Both the position numbers and the translations under genes were made by a program. From Fallopia convolvulus (lineage: Eukaryota > Streptophyta > Magnoliopsida > Caryophyllales > Polygonaceae): 64,000 nucleotides of DNA. A model generated the notes under the pieces. That model ran no database searches. It was not told where the DNA came from and saw only the letters and a list, made by a program, of their open reading frames with translations. Every line of letters starts with the position of its first letter. Position 1 is the stretch's first letter. The DNA lies in the NCBI GenBank assembly GCA_964016875.1, contig OZ024719.1, positions 34,272,679 through 34,336,678 of the forward strand. The letters are read 5' to 3'. This document shows, piece after piece, positions 12,601 through 23,819 of the stretch.

Positions 12601-15600
12601 ATATGGGTGGTTTTTTATAATTATTAAAAATACGGGTGTTTAAGTGAAATATGTCATATTATACGAGTGGTTTTCAGCCAATTCCTCAAACAATTTAGTT
12701 ATGACTACTTAAAAGTTAATTCTTTTTTTTTTAATATGACCAAAAAAAAATTAATTACCATTCTTTCCATTTTGATTAATTTATTCAAAACAACTACATA
12801 AACTCCTAGTTTTTTGAGCTTTCCATTTTGATTAAGATTCTAAAATAATTTTGCTTTTGTATTAGTAAAAAAATTAATTAATTATTGGTAGAAGATTTCA
12901 TATCATATAAAATAAGAAAATAATGAATAAAATAATCTATAACATGGAAGCTGTTGGAGTAGAAGCAAAATATTTTTGGAGAAAATGATATTTCTTGCCC
13001 CATTTTGGAGAAATTTTAAAGAAGTTATTGGAGATGGTCTTATTATTTAACTAGTAACTAGTTGAAGTGATCATGCAAACACACCCTTAGTTGATGAAAT
13101 GTTTATGATAATATGTAATATTAAATATTCATAAAATAATCTAACCAAATGATTTAATTTAAATGATTAATTTAATTACAAATTATATATATTTTATTGT
13201 GAACACTTTATATATATATATATATATTTTAATTAAAAAGATAATAATACCTACCTCTTTTCTACATAACATTAAAAATATGGTGACTGGATATAAAAAT
13301 TGAATGACAATACTAAACTTAGTCGAAGATAGAAGATTTGAACAATACCTAATTTTCCCAACATCAAAGGCCTTGCTGGTGAGAGATGATGCTTTGTACA
13401 TTGCAACCTGGGCACGTGCAGCACTAGCCTCGTTTCTGGCTGCCCGTAATTCTTCTATTAGAGTTTCGACCCTGGATGTAACTTCCTCAGCTTTTACCTT
13501 CATAAGTAAGAACAGCATAGAGATTACATACAAACACTAGAGCTTGAGGGATTGTAGAAAGTTGAAGCAATCAGCTAATTGTAGCCCTTCAGGTTCATCA
13601 AACTAAACCAACTACTACCTGCATGTATCTCAATAAAACGTTCAAAATTCAGAAACCAAGGTTAAGCAATTCCAGTGCACATGTCATAGCTGATGCATGT
13701 CTACCTTAAGGATGGAACATAAATCTTTCACATATGCATCCCGGGCTGTAACATATTCAATGAAAGCATCACCAGCAACAGCTTCAATACGCCTTATACC
13801 AGAGGCAACAGCTTGCTCAGAAATAATCTTGAAGCCTCTAATTTCAGATGTATTACTCACATGGGTGCCACCACACAATTCCATGGATACACCAGGAACC
13901 TCTACTACTCGTACCTGAAGTCAAAATAGATTGTGACAAAATCAAACAGTTTTAGCGCACAGATTGGTGATTTACCATCAAATGTCAATAGTATAGAAAA
14001 TGCACTGCCATTTTTCCTGTCAAAAATTATATTCCACATTATGCCCAAAGTTCAAATATATTTCCTCCTATTTTATCACATCAAAATTCCTAGGACTGCA
14101 CTATCACTACGGAATGATGACATATTCTGCAAATCAAAATTTATAACTTATAGTCATTGTGAATAGACAGGTGCGAAAAGATGACCTTGTCAGAATCAGA
14201 AAAGGCTCATACAATTTATGATGCAATTACAATCCAAATCAATTCTAGAAAACCAAGACAGGTGCAAAAGGATAACCTGTTCCCCATATTTTTCTCCGAA
14301 CATTGCAATAGCACCAGCTCTTTTTGCATCATCTATTGCCATCACTATAGTTTTAAGTAGTGTAGATTCCCCAATCCAAGCATTGATAAGCCCTTCAATT
14401 TCAAGGATCTCATTGTCCGAAAGTGGTCTGTGGAAGTTGAAGTCGAATCTGAGACGGTCAAATGCCACGAAGGAACCAGCTTGTGATGTTTCCTGGCCAA
14501 TAACCTTCTTAAGAGCAGCTTGCAGCAAATGTGTAGCAGTATGATTTGCCTGAAAAGAAATAGCTTTGCTTCAGGAATTGGCAAATGTGTAACTACATGA
14601 ATAAAGCCAGGAATGTTAGATGTAAATCATGTGATGATGAAAAGAACCATATGTCCAAACCATGTACACATTTAGTTACAAGTAATTCTTGTAAAATATA
14701 TGAAACTGAGAGAGATTTGAAATTCTGAATCAACAAAATATGCTGTTCATAGAAAGTATTAGTTGTCATCTAAATTATCAGCAAATTAAGTCTCGATTAA
14801 GCATGTACCTTAGCCCTCTGTCGAAGTCTGGGGTCCACTTCAGCTTCAACCATTTGACCAATCTCCACTACACCCTCTTTGATAGTGCCCTTGTGAACAA
14901 ATATATTACCTAAAATTTTTTGGACATCTTTTATCTCCAAAACCCCATTCTGTTGTCTTTCAGCATTTTGGATGTACATAAACCCATTGTCTCCAATTTG
15001 ACCACCAGATTCAGCATAAAATGGAGTTCTGTCCAACAGGATTTCTACCTTGTTTCCTTCTTCAATCTTGCTGACAGGCTTTCCATTTTCCAGAAGGCCT
15101 TTAACCACTGCTGTGGTGGAAAGGGTTTCATAGCCTAAAAATTCAGTATCCTGAATATTTGCAGCAAGATCTGCACCATTTCCAACTTCAAGTTTGATGG
15201 TATTATGGGCAGCCTGGGACTGGCGTCTTTGGTTCTCCATCTCAATATCAAAACTAACCATATCTACTCCAACTCCTCGTTCGTCAGCCACTTCAATGGT
15301 TATCTCAACAGGAAACCCGTAGGTGTCATATAAGAGGAATGCATCTTTCCCTGATAAAATAGGCAATGATCCCTTTTCTTTTCTGTTTGATAAGGCATCA
15401 ATGAGCATTTGATCAAGAAGCTTTTCTCCCCTTTCCAATGTCTGGACAAACCGCAATTCTTCTCTTCTCAGTTCCTCAAGAATGCGTCCCGATCTACCCT
15501 TCACATCTGAATCTATCTCACTGCTTATTTCTATAACTCTTACTGCAACTTCTGGTAAGAAGGCTCCATCAAGGTTACCTTTTCCATCTCCCTTTATACC

Positions 15601-18600
15601 AAGCAACCTTCCAATACGAACTGCCCTTCTAATCAGTCGTCTAACAACATAGCCCCTCCCAATATTTGAAGGCGCAACTCCATCTGATATAAGAAAAACA
15701 ATTGCGCGCATATGATCTCCAATGATCTGCTCGGGGAAAATTAAGGAAAAAAGACTAAGGCAATGATGCAAATATGTTCAAATGAGGAAATTTAAAAAGG
15801 TGGTGAGAAATATCCCCATACTTTAAGTTTCATCTTTGTAGAGTCATCAGTACTAGGATAAGAAACGTTTGCTAATTCAGAAGCCTTCTCAATGATTGGA
15901 TAAATTAAGTCAGTCTCATAATTGTTTGGAACCTGCATGGATGAAGGATTCAAGGATGAAGAGCATGCACGATAAAGGGAAACATCCAATGACTGATTTG
16001 CATCAGTTTTAGTAATTTGCCTGAATAATTTACAAATAAGTTACTCAAATAGTCAAATGATGAAAGCATGAGAAATATATTCCTCTTTTACTGTAAAAGA
16101 CATATCAATGTTTAATTCTGAGTACCTTCTGAAGGATTCGAGCCATCCTTTCAAGCCCAAGACCAGTATCAATATTCTGTTGTTTTAATGGCTCCAGCGT
16201 ACCATCCTCATTTTTTTTGTATTGCATGAAGACCAAATTGTAAAATTCTATAAACCTTGTATCATCCCCGAGGTCCTGCATGTGAAATGAGTAAGAGAAA
16301 CAATAGTTATAACTAAGAGAGAACAAATTCACAGAGAGTAAGGATGCATTAATTTTATACAACATGACCTAGAATGTATTTGTACACATACAACATCTGA
16401 ATAACCTCTCTCGGGATGGAAGTCATAGTAAATTTCAGAGCAAGGACCACAGGGACCAGTTAATCCACTACTCCAAAAGTTGTCCTCTGCCCCCATCCTC
16501 TTTATACGTTCCACAGGAACACCAACCTGATGCAAAACAAAGACGAGAAATGTTGTCACACTGCTGAAGGTGGCACTGGCATTAATCTTATTTTTGAAGG
16601 TAATTATGTGAATTTAACATCATTTGATACAAAAAAAATACTTAATTACTTATGTCGATTAAAATTCATATGAAACAAACACTTGCATCTCCTCCAACAA
16701 GCTTACCTCATCACGCCATATTTCAAAAGCTTCATTGTCTTCTTCATAAACACTAATCCATAGTTTGTCAGTCGGTAGACCATATCTGTATGGAAAATCT
16801 TACATATAAGCATCACTCAACTAGCTATTAAATGAGAGAAAGCATCGTATTGGAGAAAATTCATTTACAAAGAATGTGATAAGCCAATTCAGCTAGTTAC
16901 CTTTTACAACTACTATTCATCCTCTCAGCTACTCAAACTAACGGATTTGCAGGGCAAAAATAATGCTTAAGCATAAAAAACAGTCTAAGAGTCGATCCTT
17001 AAATTGAGAAGACAATAAGGTAGCATAGCTACTCAAACTAACGAATTTGCAGGGAAAATAATGCTAAAGCATAAAAAACAGTCTAAGATTCAATCCTTGA
17101 ATTGAAAAGACAATTAGGTAGCTTAGCCAATGTATTATGGAAAATATGCTCAAAACACGTTATTTACTCATGTTTTGGAGAATAACATGTATACCTAAAC
17201 TGCACATAGTTGTTCGCTCATGGACTATAGTGAAGGTATATGAAATCATTATTGGTCTAAATTGTATACATACTCCATTGTTGAAAGCTCCCATGCCCAT
17301 TTAATTGCTTCTTTTTTGAAGTAGTCTCCGAAGCTGAAATTTCCAAGCATTTCAAAGAAGGTATGATGTCGAGATGTCCGACCAACATTTTCAATGTCGT
17401 TAGTACGTATGCATCTCTGTGCAGTTGTAGCTCGAGGTTCTTGCCTAGGAACCTGACAACATGAGGCACGGGGGCACAGGGCAAATGTTGTTCAGAACAT
17501 AAAGTCAACATAAGTTATTATTTCAGACACTACAAAAGCACAAGGGTGGGTCCATCTGAATTAAATATCCTTATCAATTAACACATACTGATCTATCACA
17601 CAACTAGATTGTTAAGCGGGATAGAAATGATATGAAATACAGGAACAACAAAACAAACAGAACGGGAAACAAACCACAAAAACAATATAAACAAACAAAA
17701 CAAAAACATAACACTCGAACCACAAAGACCGCAAAGAAACCATCTATTCTTGCAACTAGTTGTCCACCACTCGAATCTTCTCACTCCAACTATTCCTACA
17801 CGCTACCATATTTGTTGAAATCCCTAACTAGTTAATATCATGCCTTATACTATCATTCCAACATTTCATCAGCCATCCCCTTCCTTTATAAATCTCCATA
17901 GACCAAGCTCTCACACCTATGAACTAGCTCCCGGGGACCCTGCCTCTGTACATGTCCAAACCAACGCAGTCTCGATTTTCGCAGCTTGTCCCCTATACTG
18001 ACCGTCTCACTCTGCTTTTGATCACTTTATTTCTGATCATGTCCAAAAGCGCGTGTTCGCTCATCCACCTTAGCATCTTTATCTCAGCTACCATCAGCCT
18101 CTGTTTTTGTGCTTGTTACAAAGAGCCCCCGGCGCCACCCTCCACTTTTGCCAACCTCTCTGGATCCAATGAGTGATGTCCTTGTCGATGCCCCCATCAC
18201 TCTGCAAGACTAACCCTAAATACCTGAAACTCTCCTTTCTCATTACAACTTCCCCTCCAAAAACACACTTATCACTGGAAATTGCACCTTGCCCGAACTT
18301 CAACTCCACATATTTTGTCTTGGTCTTACTTAATCTGAAACCTTAGGCTCCAACTTCTCCCTCTAAGTTTTAAGTCTACTACTAACTCTGGCTCTGGACT
18401 CGTCCACCAAGATAATATCGTGTGCAAACAACATACACCACGGGATCACCTTTTGATTCTATCTCGTCAAAACATCCAACACAAACATAAAAAGAAAGGG
18501 GCTTAGGACTAAGCCTTGATCTAGACCTGCCTCCACCTTAAAAGACTTTGTATTCCCTCCTGGGGTACAAACACTGGTCATCAAGCCCTTGTACATATCT

Positions 18601-21058
18601 CTGACAATCCTGATAAACGTTCTAGACACTTCCTTGCCTGCCAAGCTCTCCCAAATCAACTCTCTCAGTACCCTGTCATACACTTTCTCCAAGTCGATGA
18701 AGACCATGTGCAGATTCTTCCTCCTCTCTCTTTACGCCTCTGTTAGTCTCCTCAACAGGTGCATAGCCTCCATAGATGACCTCCTCAACACTTTCTAACA
18801 CTTTGACTAGCCTCCTCAACCTCAGCTCGATAGCTTTCTCCCACACCTTCATTATGCGGCTAAGAAGTTTGATACCCCTGTAATTGTTGCACTGTTGCAC
18901 ATCTCCCTTCTTATTATATAATGGGATCAACTTACTAAGCCTTCACTCCTCCGGTTAGCTGTCTTGAAAATAACATTAAAGAGCGTTACTAACCACTCTA
19001 GGCTCCCCCCCCCCCCCCAAGCGTTTCCAAACTTCTACCGAGATTTCATTTGGACCTACTATTTTCTTGTTACTCATTCTACGAGCTAATTCCTTTATTT
19101 CCTCCCTGAAGAACCGCCTATTAAAGCATATGGGGTTTTCTTAGCTTTCTAGGCTCGTCGAGCCATGTCTAGTCTCTTCCATCTCACAACCCTCATTCAG
19201 GAGCCCGTAAAAGTACCTCTCCCACTACTATTCAATCTACATATCATCCACTAGCATCCGCCCATCCTTATCTTTGATGTCCATACCCTTCCTTCCCCTT
19301 GCTTTGCCTAGCTTGTACAAAATTTGTTTCCCACCCTTTTCGTCGAGAGCCTTGTACAAGCCCTCAAACGCTTTCTCTTTAGTTGCAGATAAGTTGATTG
19401 TGACTATAGTGACTATTAATTAGAGGCATGAAAATAATATCATGACTATTTTTAAAAAGTATTTTGAGCTCACTAGACATACCCTCCCGACTTCTGCTCG
19501 GGGCAAGGTTACGTATATCTCAACCCTCCAGATCACGATCCCGCTCGTAGCAGGACCCACCTGGGTAGATATTGTATTTTAATAAGTATCATTGAAGTTC
19601 TTTAAAACAAGTATTTCACCAATTAATAAGGGTCAATGTAACACAGAGTTTATCTTGATATGGAAAATAAAAAAGTTGTCAATTCTCCATTATGCAATGT
19701 GTCTCAAAGAAGAATCCAGAAACTTACAAGCAATAAAAATGTTGCTATATTGTAAGATCATCTCTAAAAGGGAAAGCAAATGTGAAAGGCAACAGATTAT
19801 TTAATATCATTGATTTGGTAAACCAATAATAAGTGTAAGTTCAACTTGAAAGCTTAAAATAAGAAATACCTTCCCAAGGAATATTGGTTTGAACTGAAGC
19901 ATCCCTGCAATTGTTAAGAGAACAGTGGGATCATCAGGAATGAGGGATGCACTAGAGAGGACCTTATGGCCACGAGAGGCATAGAAATGAATAAACTTGC
20001 GTCTAATTGAATTTCCACTTGTGGGGATATCCTTGCGGTCTTCTTGGGACAATTCCCCAGCCAATGGTTGTGTGGATGCTGAAAAGCTACACTCTAATTC
20101 AATGTTCTCCAAAAACAGGAACGAAAATAAAAAGGAGCTCTTTACTCTGCCAACATACAGTTAATGAGATGAACCTGAAATCCTTCTGATTACAATGCGT
20201 GATTTTTGTATCATCACGAGACTGAAGTTACAAGAATATTGATGCACCACAAGTTCCCTCATTCTTAAGCTCTGATCAAACGTAGAGCCTGTGACCAAGA
20301 AAAAATAGTCTTAGTAAGCCAAATGGTGCAAATGAAAGGCCACGCATCAATAGCAACATTGAAACCGAATGGATTATGCAGCTTTGACATAAAATCAACA
20401 AATCATGTACATGAACACACTCAGAACGGAACATGAATACATGTAACGAATTACAGCGACAGACTGACCGTATGTAATTAGTTATGCAAAACATTAAGAT
20501 GACCTATTTGGCTGCTTTATATCATCATATTTGGCAATTTTCTCTCAGACAAATGAACTTAATTAATGTGCAACTATACTCATTTGATGTATTCAGTTGG
20601 TGAAGTAAATACCAGTCACGCATATAAATTGAAAAAATATACAATTCGCTTCTATTCTCTTCCCGCCAAATTTGTTCACCATAAAAGCCCTACAATCTAC
20701 AATTCTGCATTAAATTGCAATCTGGTATAACAAGATCCGAGTTTTGGCTTCAACTCAACTTCAAAAGACTACTTGGCCCCAGAACTAGTAGAAATTTACA
20801 AATTGTCCTAAATAATTCAGCGCCAAAGATTCTCAGAACGCAAAGAGTCAGCTGAAAATCGAAACTGAAGTAAAACTGTAAGTTTAGACTGAAAATCACA
20901 CCGGGAATTATGGATTTAAAGCGCAATCTAAAGCTGTGACGAAGCGAAAGATGAGATGATGATACCGTGAAACATAGAAGGTTTGGAGAAGGGAGTAGAA
21001 GTGAAGCTCGGCCTCGCATATGAGAGTAATATTGAAGAAGAAGAACGGATACATCCAT
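9657..21058 (-). CDS. EMB1030: Alanyl-tRNA synthetase, organellar (chloroplast/mitochondrial), 12 exons
   Basis: Charges tRNA-Ala with alanine for organellar translation. Exons in gene order, minus strand: 21058-20902, 20093-19870, 17452-17274, 16785-16707, 16526-16392, 16275-16126, 15932-15822, 15726-14809, 14549-14277, 13914-13705, 13497-13349, 9996-9657. Every junction is GT-AG and every phase matches, giving 2925 nt or 974 residues, close to the ~980 of the plant family. Class II catalytic core: motif 1 about residues 70-112 (GHKVLSSASLIPDDPTVLLT), motif 2 about 137-165 (TTAQRC to HHTFFEMLGNFSF), motif 3 about 292-308 (NIDTGLGLERMARILQK). The editing-domain zinc ligands HTATH (654-658) and CGGTH (756-760) are intact. 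The C-terminal DHHA1/C-Ala domain has the glycine run after C933. Exon 1 is Ser/Arg/Leu-rich like a transit peptide. Its start is uncertain: an upstream ATG at 21068 in another frame, with a donor after 20966, also joins in phase. Several introns are enlarged by transposons, but no exon is damaged. Confidence 0.96.
10134..11327 (-). mobile_element. Non-autonomous Helitron in the last AlaRS intron
   Basis: On the minus strand the 5' end reads TCTATTATATATATATAAAA, followed by a GCCACAT-rich stretch typical of plant Helitron 5' ends. The 3' end has the hairpin GTCGTG-TAGGG-CACGAC, a short spacer and terminal CTAG. It is flanked by A and T, the expected insertion site, and has no target duplication. 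The 1194-bp body is AT-rich and lacks any Rep/helicase frame. Helitrons move by rolling-circle replication using proteins from autonomous relatives. Confidence 0.75.
11416..12687. mobile_element. Long-TIR Mutator-like element, candidate Pack-MULE
   Basis: Terminal inverted repeats of about 195-200 bp begin GAGGAATTGGCTAAAAACCA on the left and end as its imperfect complement on the right. They are flanked by the 9-bp direct repeat AAACAATTT (11407-11415 and 12688-12696). The ~800-bp core (11640-12440) is far GC-richer than the TIRs. It has a pyrimidine-rich leader-like stretch, a donor-like CTAAGGTATAG, and a minus-strand open segment at about 12090-12230 reading ...DYWLKEYFEDPQSDSLF.... This looks like captured host-gene sequence, though I do not recognise the source. 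It lies inside the last AlaRS intron. Confidence 0.78.
13200..13228. repeat. (TA)n microsatellite in AlaRS intron
   Basis: A run of TA dinucleotides in an AT-rich part of the last AlaRS intron, about 120 bp downstream (minus strand) of the exon ending at 13349. Confidence 0.7.
16929..17126. repeat. ~100-bp tandem duplication in AlaRS intron
   Basis: Two adjacent copies starting CTACTCAAACTAACG at 16929 and 17029 share most of their sequence, including the internal block GCATAAAAAACAGTCTAAGA. They differ by scattered substitutions. They lie wholly in the intron between the exons at 16707-16785 and 17274-17452. Confidence 0.85.
17590..19400 (-). mobile_element. RTE-type LINE remnant in the second AlaRS intron
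   Basis: The minus strand reads in order a degraded linker (about 19250-19390), RT fingers/palm (18676-18930, IPLYNKKGDVQQCNNYRGIK), RT core (18459-18707, FIDLEKVYDRV and GLDQGLVLSPFLF) and a C-terminal block near 17880-18310 (KYLGLVLQSDGGID-like, then LRWFGHVQR-like). These are typical of plant RTE elements. The endonuclease is absent, so the copy is 5'-truncated. The catalytic FADD box near 18430 reads FAHD, and there are many stops and a poly-C run at 19006-19018. The low-coordinate end is rich in GTTTTTGTTTTG-like repeats. It has the same orientation as the gene and probably only lengthens the intron. Confidence 0.82.
19475..19580 (+). repeat. SINE/RTE 3'-tail-like fragment
   Basis: The plus strand contains CGGGGCAAGGTTACGTATAT, then CAACCCTCCAGATCACGATC and ACCCACCTGGGTAGATATTG. 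This resembles the 3' half of plant Au/TS-type SINEs and the RTE tails they borrow. No polymerase III box A/B 5' part was found. It lies just upstream (minus sense) of the RTE remnant but in the opposite orientation. Confidence 0.3.
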
Positions 21059-21251
21059 GGCTCGTCATGACTGGACTCTTTGCTTCTCCACCGTTCGACA
21101 GATTCGAAAATCGCGTTGAAAGTTTTGATGTAGTTTAATTTACAGACGCAGGTTTGGAGGGGATGAACCGATGAAAGATAAGCCCGTATAAGGGATATCT
21201 TGTCCACGTATTAGCCACTTTATCTATTTGCCCCCCTAAATTAAACTAGTT
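21059..21251 (-). promoter_or_regulatory. AlaRS 5' leader and proximal promoter (short)
   Basis: Only 193 bp separate the chosen AlaRS start from the foldback MITE at 21252, so the leader and core promoter either fit here or include the MITE. An out-of-frame ATG at 21066-21068 lies 10 nt upstream of the chosen start. A core ACGTGG (minus), as in G-box-type elements, lies at about 21206-21211. No convincing TATA box was seen. Assignment is by position. Confidence 0.4.
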
Positions 21252-21730
21252 GGCAGAATACATCAACAGACCCTTGTACTTAAACTTTTTTTTCTATTGG
21301 ACTCCTGTACTAAAAAATGTTCAAACAGACCCCTGTATTGCCCCTAATTTTGCCTATTGAACACTTTCAATCTTATTCTCCTTCTAGTGTACATCACGCA
21401 CCTTATGTGTCATGTTATTTTGTCAAATGAGTCAAAATGGTCAAATACATACATGTTATTTTGGCAAAATACGTACATGTTACATAAGGCGCGTGAAGAC
21501 TTGAAAGTGTTCAATATGCAAAATAACATGTACGTATTTGACCATTTTGGCTTATTTGGCAAGATAACATGACACATAAGGCGTGTGATGTACACTGGAA
21601 GGAGAATAAGATTGAAAGTGTTCAATAGGCAAAATTGGGGGCAGTACAGGGGTCTGTTTGAACATTTTTTAGTACAGGGGTCCAATAGGAAAAAAAGTGT
21701 AAGTACAAGGGTCTGTTGATGTATTCTGCC
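21252..21730. mobile_element. Foldback MITE with ~150-230-bp TIRs
   Basis: Nearly the whole element is an inverted repeat. It starts GGCAGAATACATCAACAGAC, ends with the complement, and has strong identity inward past the TTGCCTATTGAACACTTTC block. It is flanked by a 6-bp direct repeat CTAGTT (21246-21251 and 21731-21736). It has no coding capacity and sits immediately upstream of the AlaRS gene. The terminal motif GGCNGAATACAT and the internal GACCCCNGTACT/TACTAAAAAA words are shared with the larger element at 23222-34468. The superfamily is not settled: a 6-bp duplication is short for a MULE. Confidence 0.8.
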
Positions 21731-22637
21731 CTAGTTATACTCGTCATGTACGACTCAAATCTTAAATTTCTTAAGACACTAGAAGGCTATGCATGGGTCA
21801 ATAGTCTTTCTTATAATGTTTTTATGTGTTTATATTTTGTTTGTGTTGGACTATCGGATATTATGTTTCAATAATTTTTTATGATATTTTAAACAATATT
21901 TTTATCATTCCCTTCTATGGATTTAGAAGTGAGAAAATAAAACAAATTAGAGAAAATGTTACTTCCTTCGATCCTAAAAAAACATTGTATATTGTTCAAG
22001 CCTTTAAAATATCATCAAAAGTAGTGAGTTGAAAGGGGTAACGAATAAACCCTTCAAGATGACATTCAACCTTATTAAGAACAAAATTGTCTTCAAGTTG
22101 AACCATATTAGTCACTAAATGTGTTAATTTTTCACTTTAAATTCCTAATTAAATAAGCTTCAACGCTTTTTTTTGCCTTTATGGAGTTGAATTAAAAGAA
22201 AAATATATAGGGATGTCATCACTTTGGATTCCTAAATGCTTTTGATGTTTTTAATTAAGAAAATACAAAAAGATACGGATGTCATTAATTGTGAAAGATA
22301 AAGAGATTCCAAACTAAATCTGCTAATTTTTTATTTTTGTTATAAATGTACAATACTATGCAATTTTAATAAAAAAATTGCGTACTATAATACATAAAAA
22401 TATTTTTTATTAATCAGAATGAGGTGTATTAAAAAAGGTAGAGACTATATGATGAACTATACAAAAATGAGACATTATAATTTTTTCAATGACATTATGA
22501 ATTTATTTAGTGCTTTTTTAAACATATTAAATGATCTAATTGAACTATTAATATCTACAGTTACTTTTAATTCCTACTAATTCTTTTTAGTGTGCACTTT
22601 TCTACTTAAGATTATGAAACCTATTCAATAGTTGCTA
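21731..22637 (-). mobile_element. Helitron-like 3' terminus and AT-rich flank
   Basis: On the minus strand AGTCGTACATGACGAGT forms a hairpin, followed by TATAA and CTAG at 21731-21734. If the MITE and its duplicated CTAGTT are removed, the next base is T, as expected for a Helitron insertion. The 5' end was not identified, so the extent is unknown. The rest is AT-rich and holds no gene. Confidence 0.4.
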
Positions 22638-22908
22638 CTCCCTCCGATTCAAATTAAGTGTCGTTTTAGCACTTTAAATTTGATCCAATTTATTTGTCTT
22701 TTTAGGTTTTCTAGGCAATTGATTAGGAGTGAGTTATGAGAATTGTTATTGAAATGTGTAATATATTGATTAATGTTATACATTCATTGGTTGAAAAAGG
22801 TGATAAGTGGTAAAATTTATAAAAAATTTACATTTTTTAGTTTAGTTAATACTTTTCTTAAATCTTGTGTCGAAAATTAAAACGACACTTATTTTGGATC
22901 AAATGGAG
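22638..22908. mobile_element. Stowaway-like MITE (Tc1/mariner), TA duplication
   Basis: The left end is CTCCCTCCGATTCAAATTAA with GTGTCGTTTTAG just inside. The right end is AACGACACTTATTTTGGATC...GGAG, its imperfect complement. It is flanked by TA on both sides (22636-22637 and 22909-22910). The 271-bp length, the CTCCCTCC terminus and the TA target are characteristic of Stowaway. The interior is AT-rich and non-coding. Confidence 0.9.
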
Positions 22909-23019
22909 TAATAATTTATTTTGATTTCATTAGATAATTCATTTAGTAATATTTATTATTTTTATAAAAGGTTTTCAAAATATAAAAATATAGGTGTGAT
23001 ATTATATATAGTGGAAGAC

Positions 23020-23170
23020 CAAGATGCTAAGATCAAGTATGTATGATGTATGATATTAATTAAATAAATATTATATGTGGAAGACCAAAAGACTAAGATT
23101 AAGTATGTATGATGTATGATGTATGATGTATGATGTATGATGTATGATGTATGATGTATGATAATAAGTA
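23020..23170. repeat. (GTATGAT)n microsatellite in a longer degenerate repeat
   Basis: About eight tandem copies of the 7-bp unit GTATGAT occur at 23105-23165. They are embedded in a longer degenerate direct repeat built on GTGGAAGACCAA...GATCAAGTATGTATGATG, which recurs twice just upstream. A related stretch (GTGTGGAAGGTCAATTGGCT) continues at about 34500, on the far side of the 11-kb insertion. Confidence 0.85.
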
Positions 23171-23819
23171 AATATTATGTGTAAAAACCGAAGAGACAAA
23201 GATCAAGTATATATGATTGATGGCCGAATACATATATGGACCCCCAAACTTGAAATTTTTAAACGCTCGGACCCTCGTACTAAAAAACCTGTTATTAAAC
23301 CCTTCAACTTACTAATTTTGTTCAATTCAACCCTTTTTGTTGATATGGCATAGCGCGTTCACATCAAACAACATTTTGACGAGTTGAATGATTAATATTC
23401 CATGACATGGATTTTTTATGAATTTTTTATTTTTTTCTAACCTATTTTATTTTTGTTTCTTTTTCGGTGGAGATCATGAGAATGAAGCAGCTTTGCTTCC
23501 TTCTTTCTTTTTTTTTACTTCGTCTTCTTCATTTCTGGATCTGAAATTTGTCATCAAGGAGCAACTCTTCTTTTTTCTTTTTTTTCGCCTCGTTTCAAAT
23601 CTGGAATTTGTCATCAAGTAGTGGGTGTGCAGTATTGTTCGTTTCAGATCTGGAATTTGTCATCAAGGAGAGGGCATGCGGTGTTGTTCGTTTTAGATCT
23701 GGTGTTCGTTTTCGTCGATGGAGTTGGAGGACGTGCGGTGGTGCTTGGCCAGCCACCACTCAAAAGCTCAAAAAGAACTTTGAGGCCTTTAATGGTGAAA
23801 ATCAATTTGGGGCGAATTG

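Noticed and set aside
17257..17511. 84-codon ORF as a separate gene
   Set aside because: It is the wrong frame of the AlaRS exon 17274-17452, whose correct frame carries motif 2.
18459..18930. RT-like ORFs as a host gene in the intron
   Set aside because: They are RTE LINE fragments with stops and a lost catalytic residue.
19006..19018. Poly-C run as a functional element
   Set aside because: Most likely a slippage expansion or sequencing artefact in a decayed LINE.
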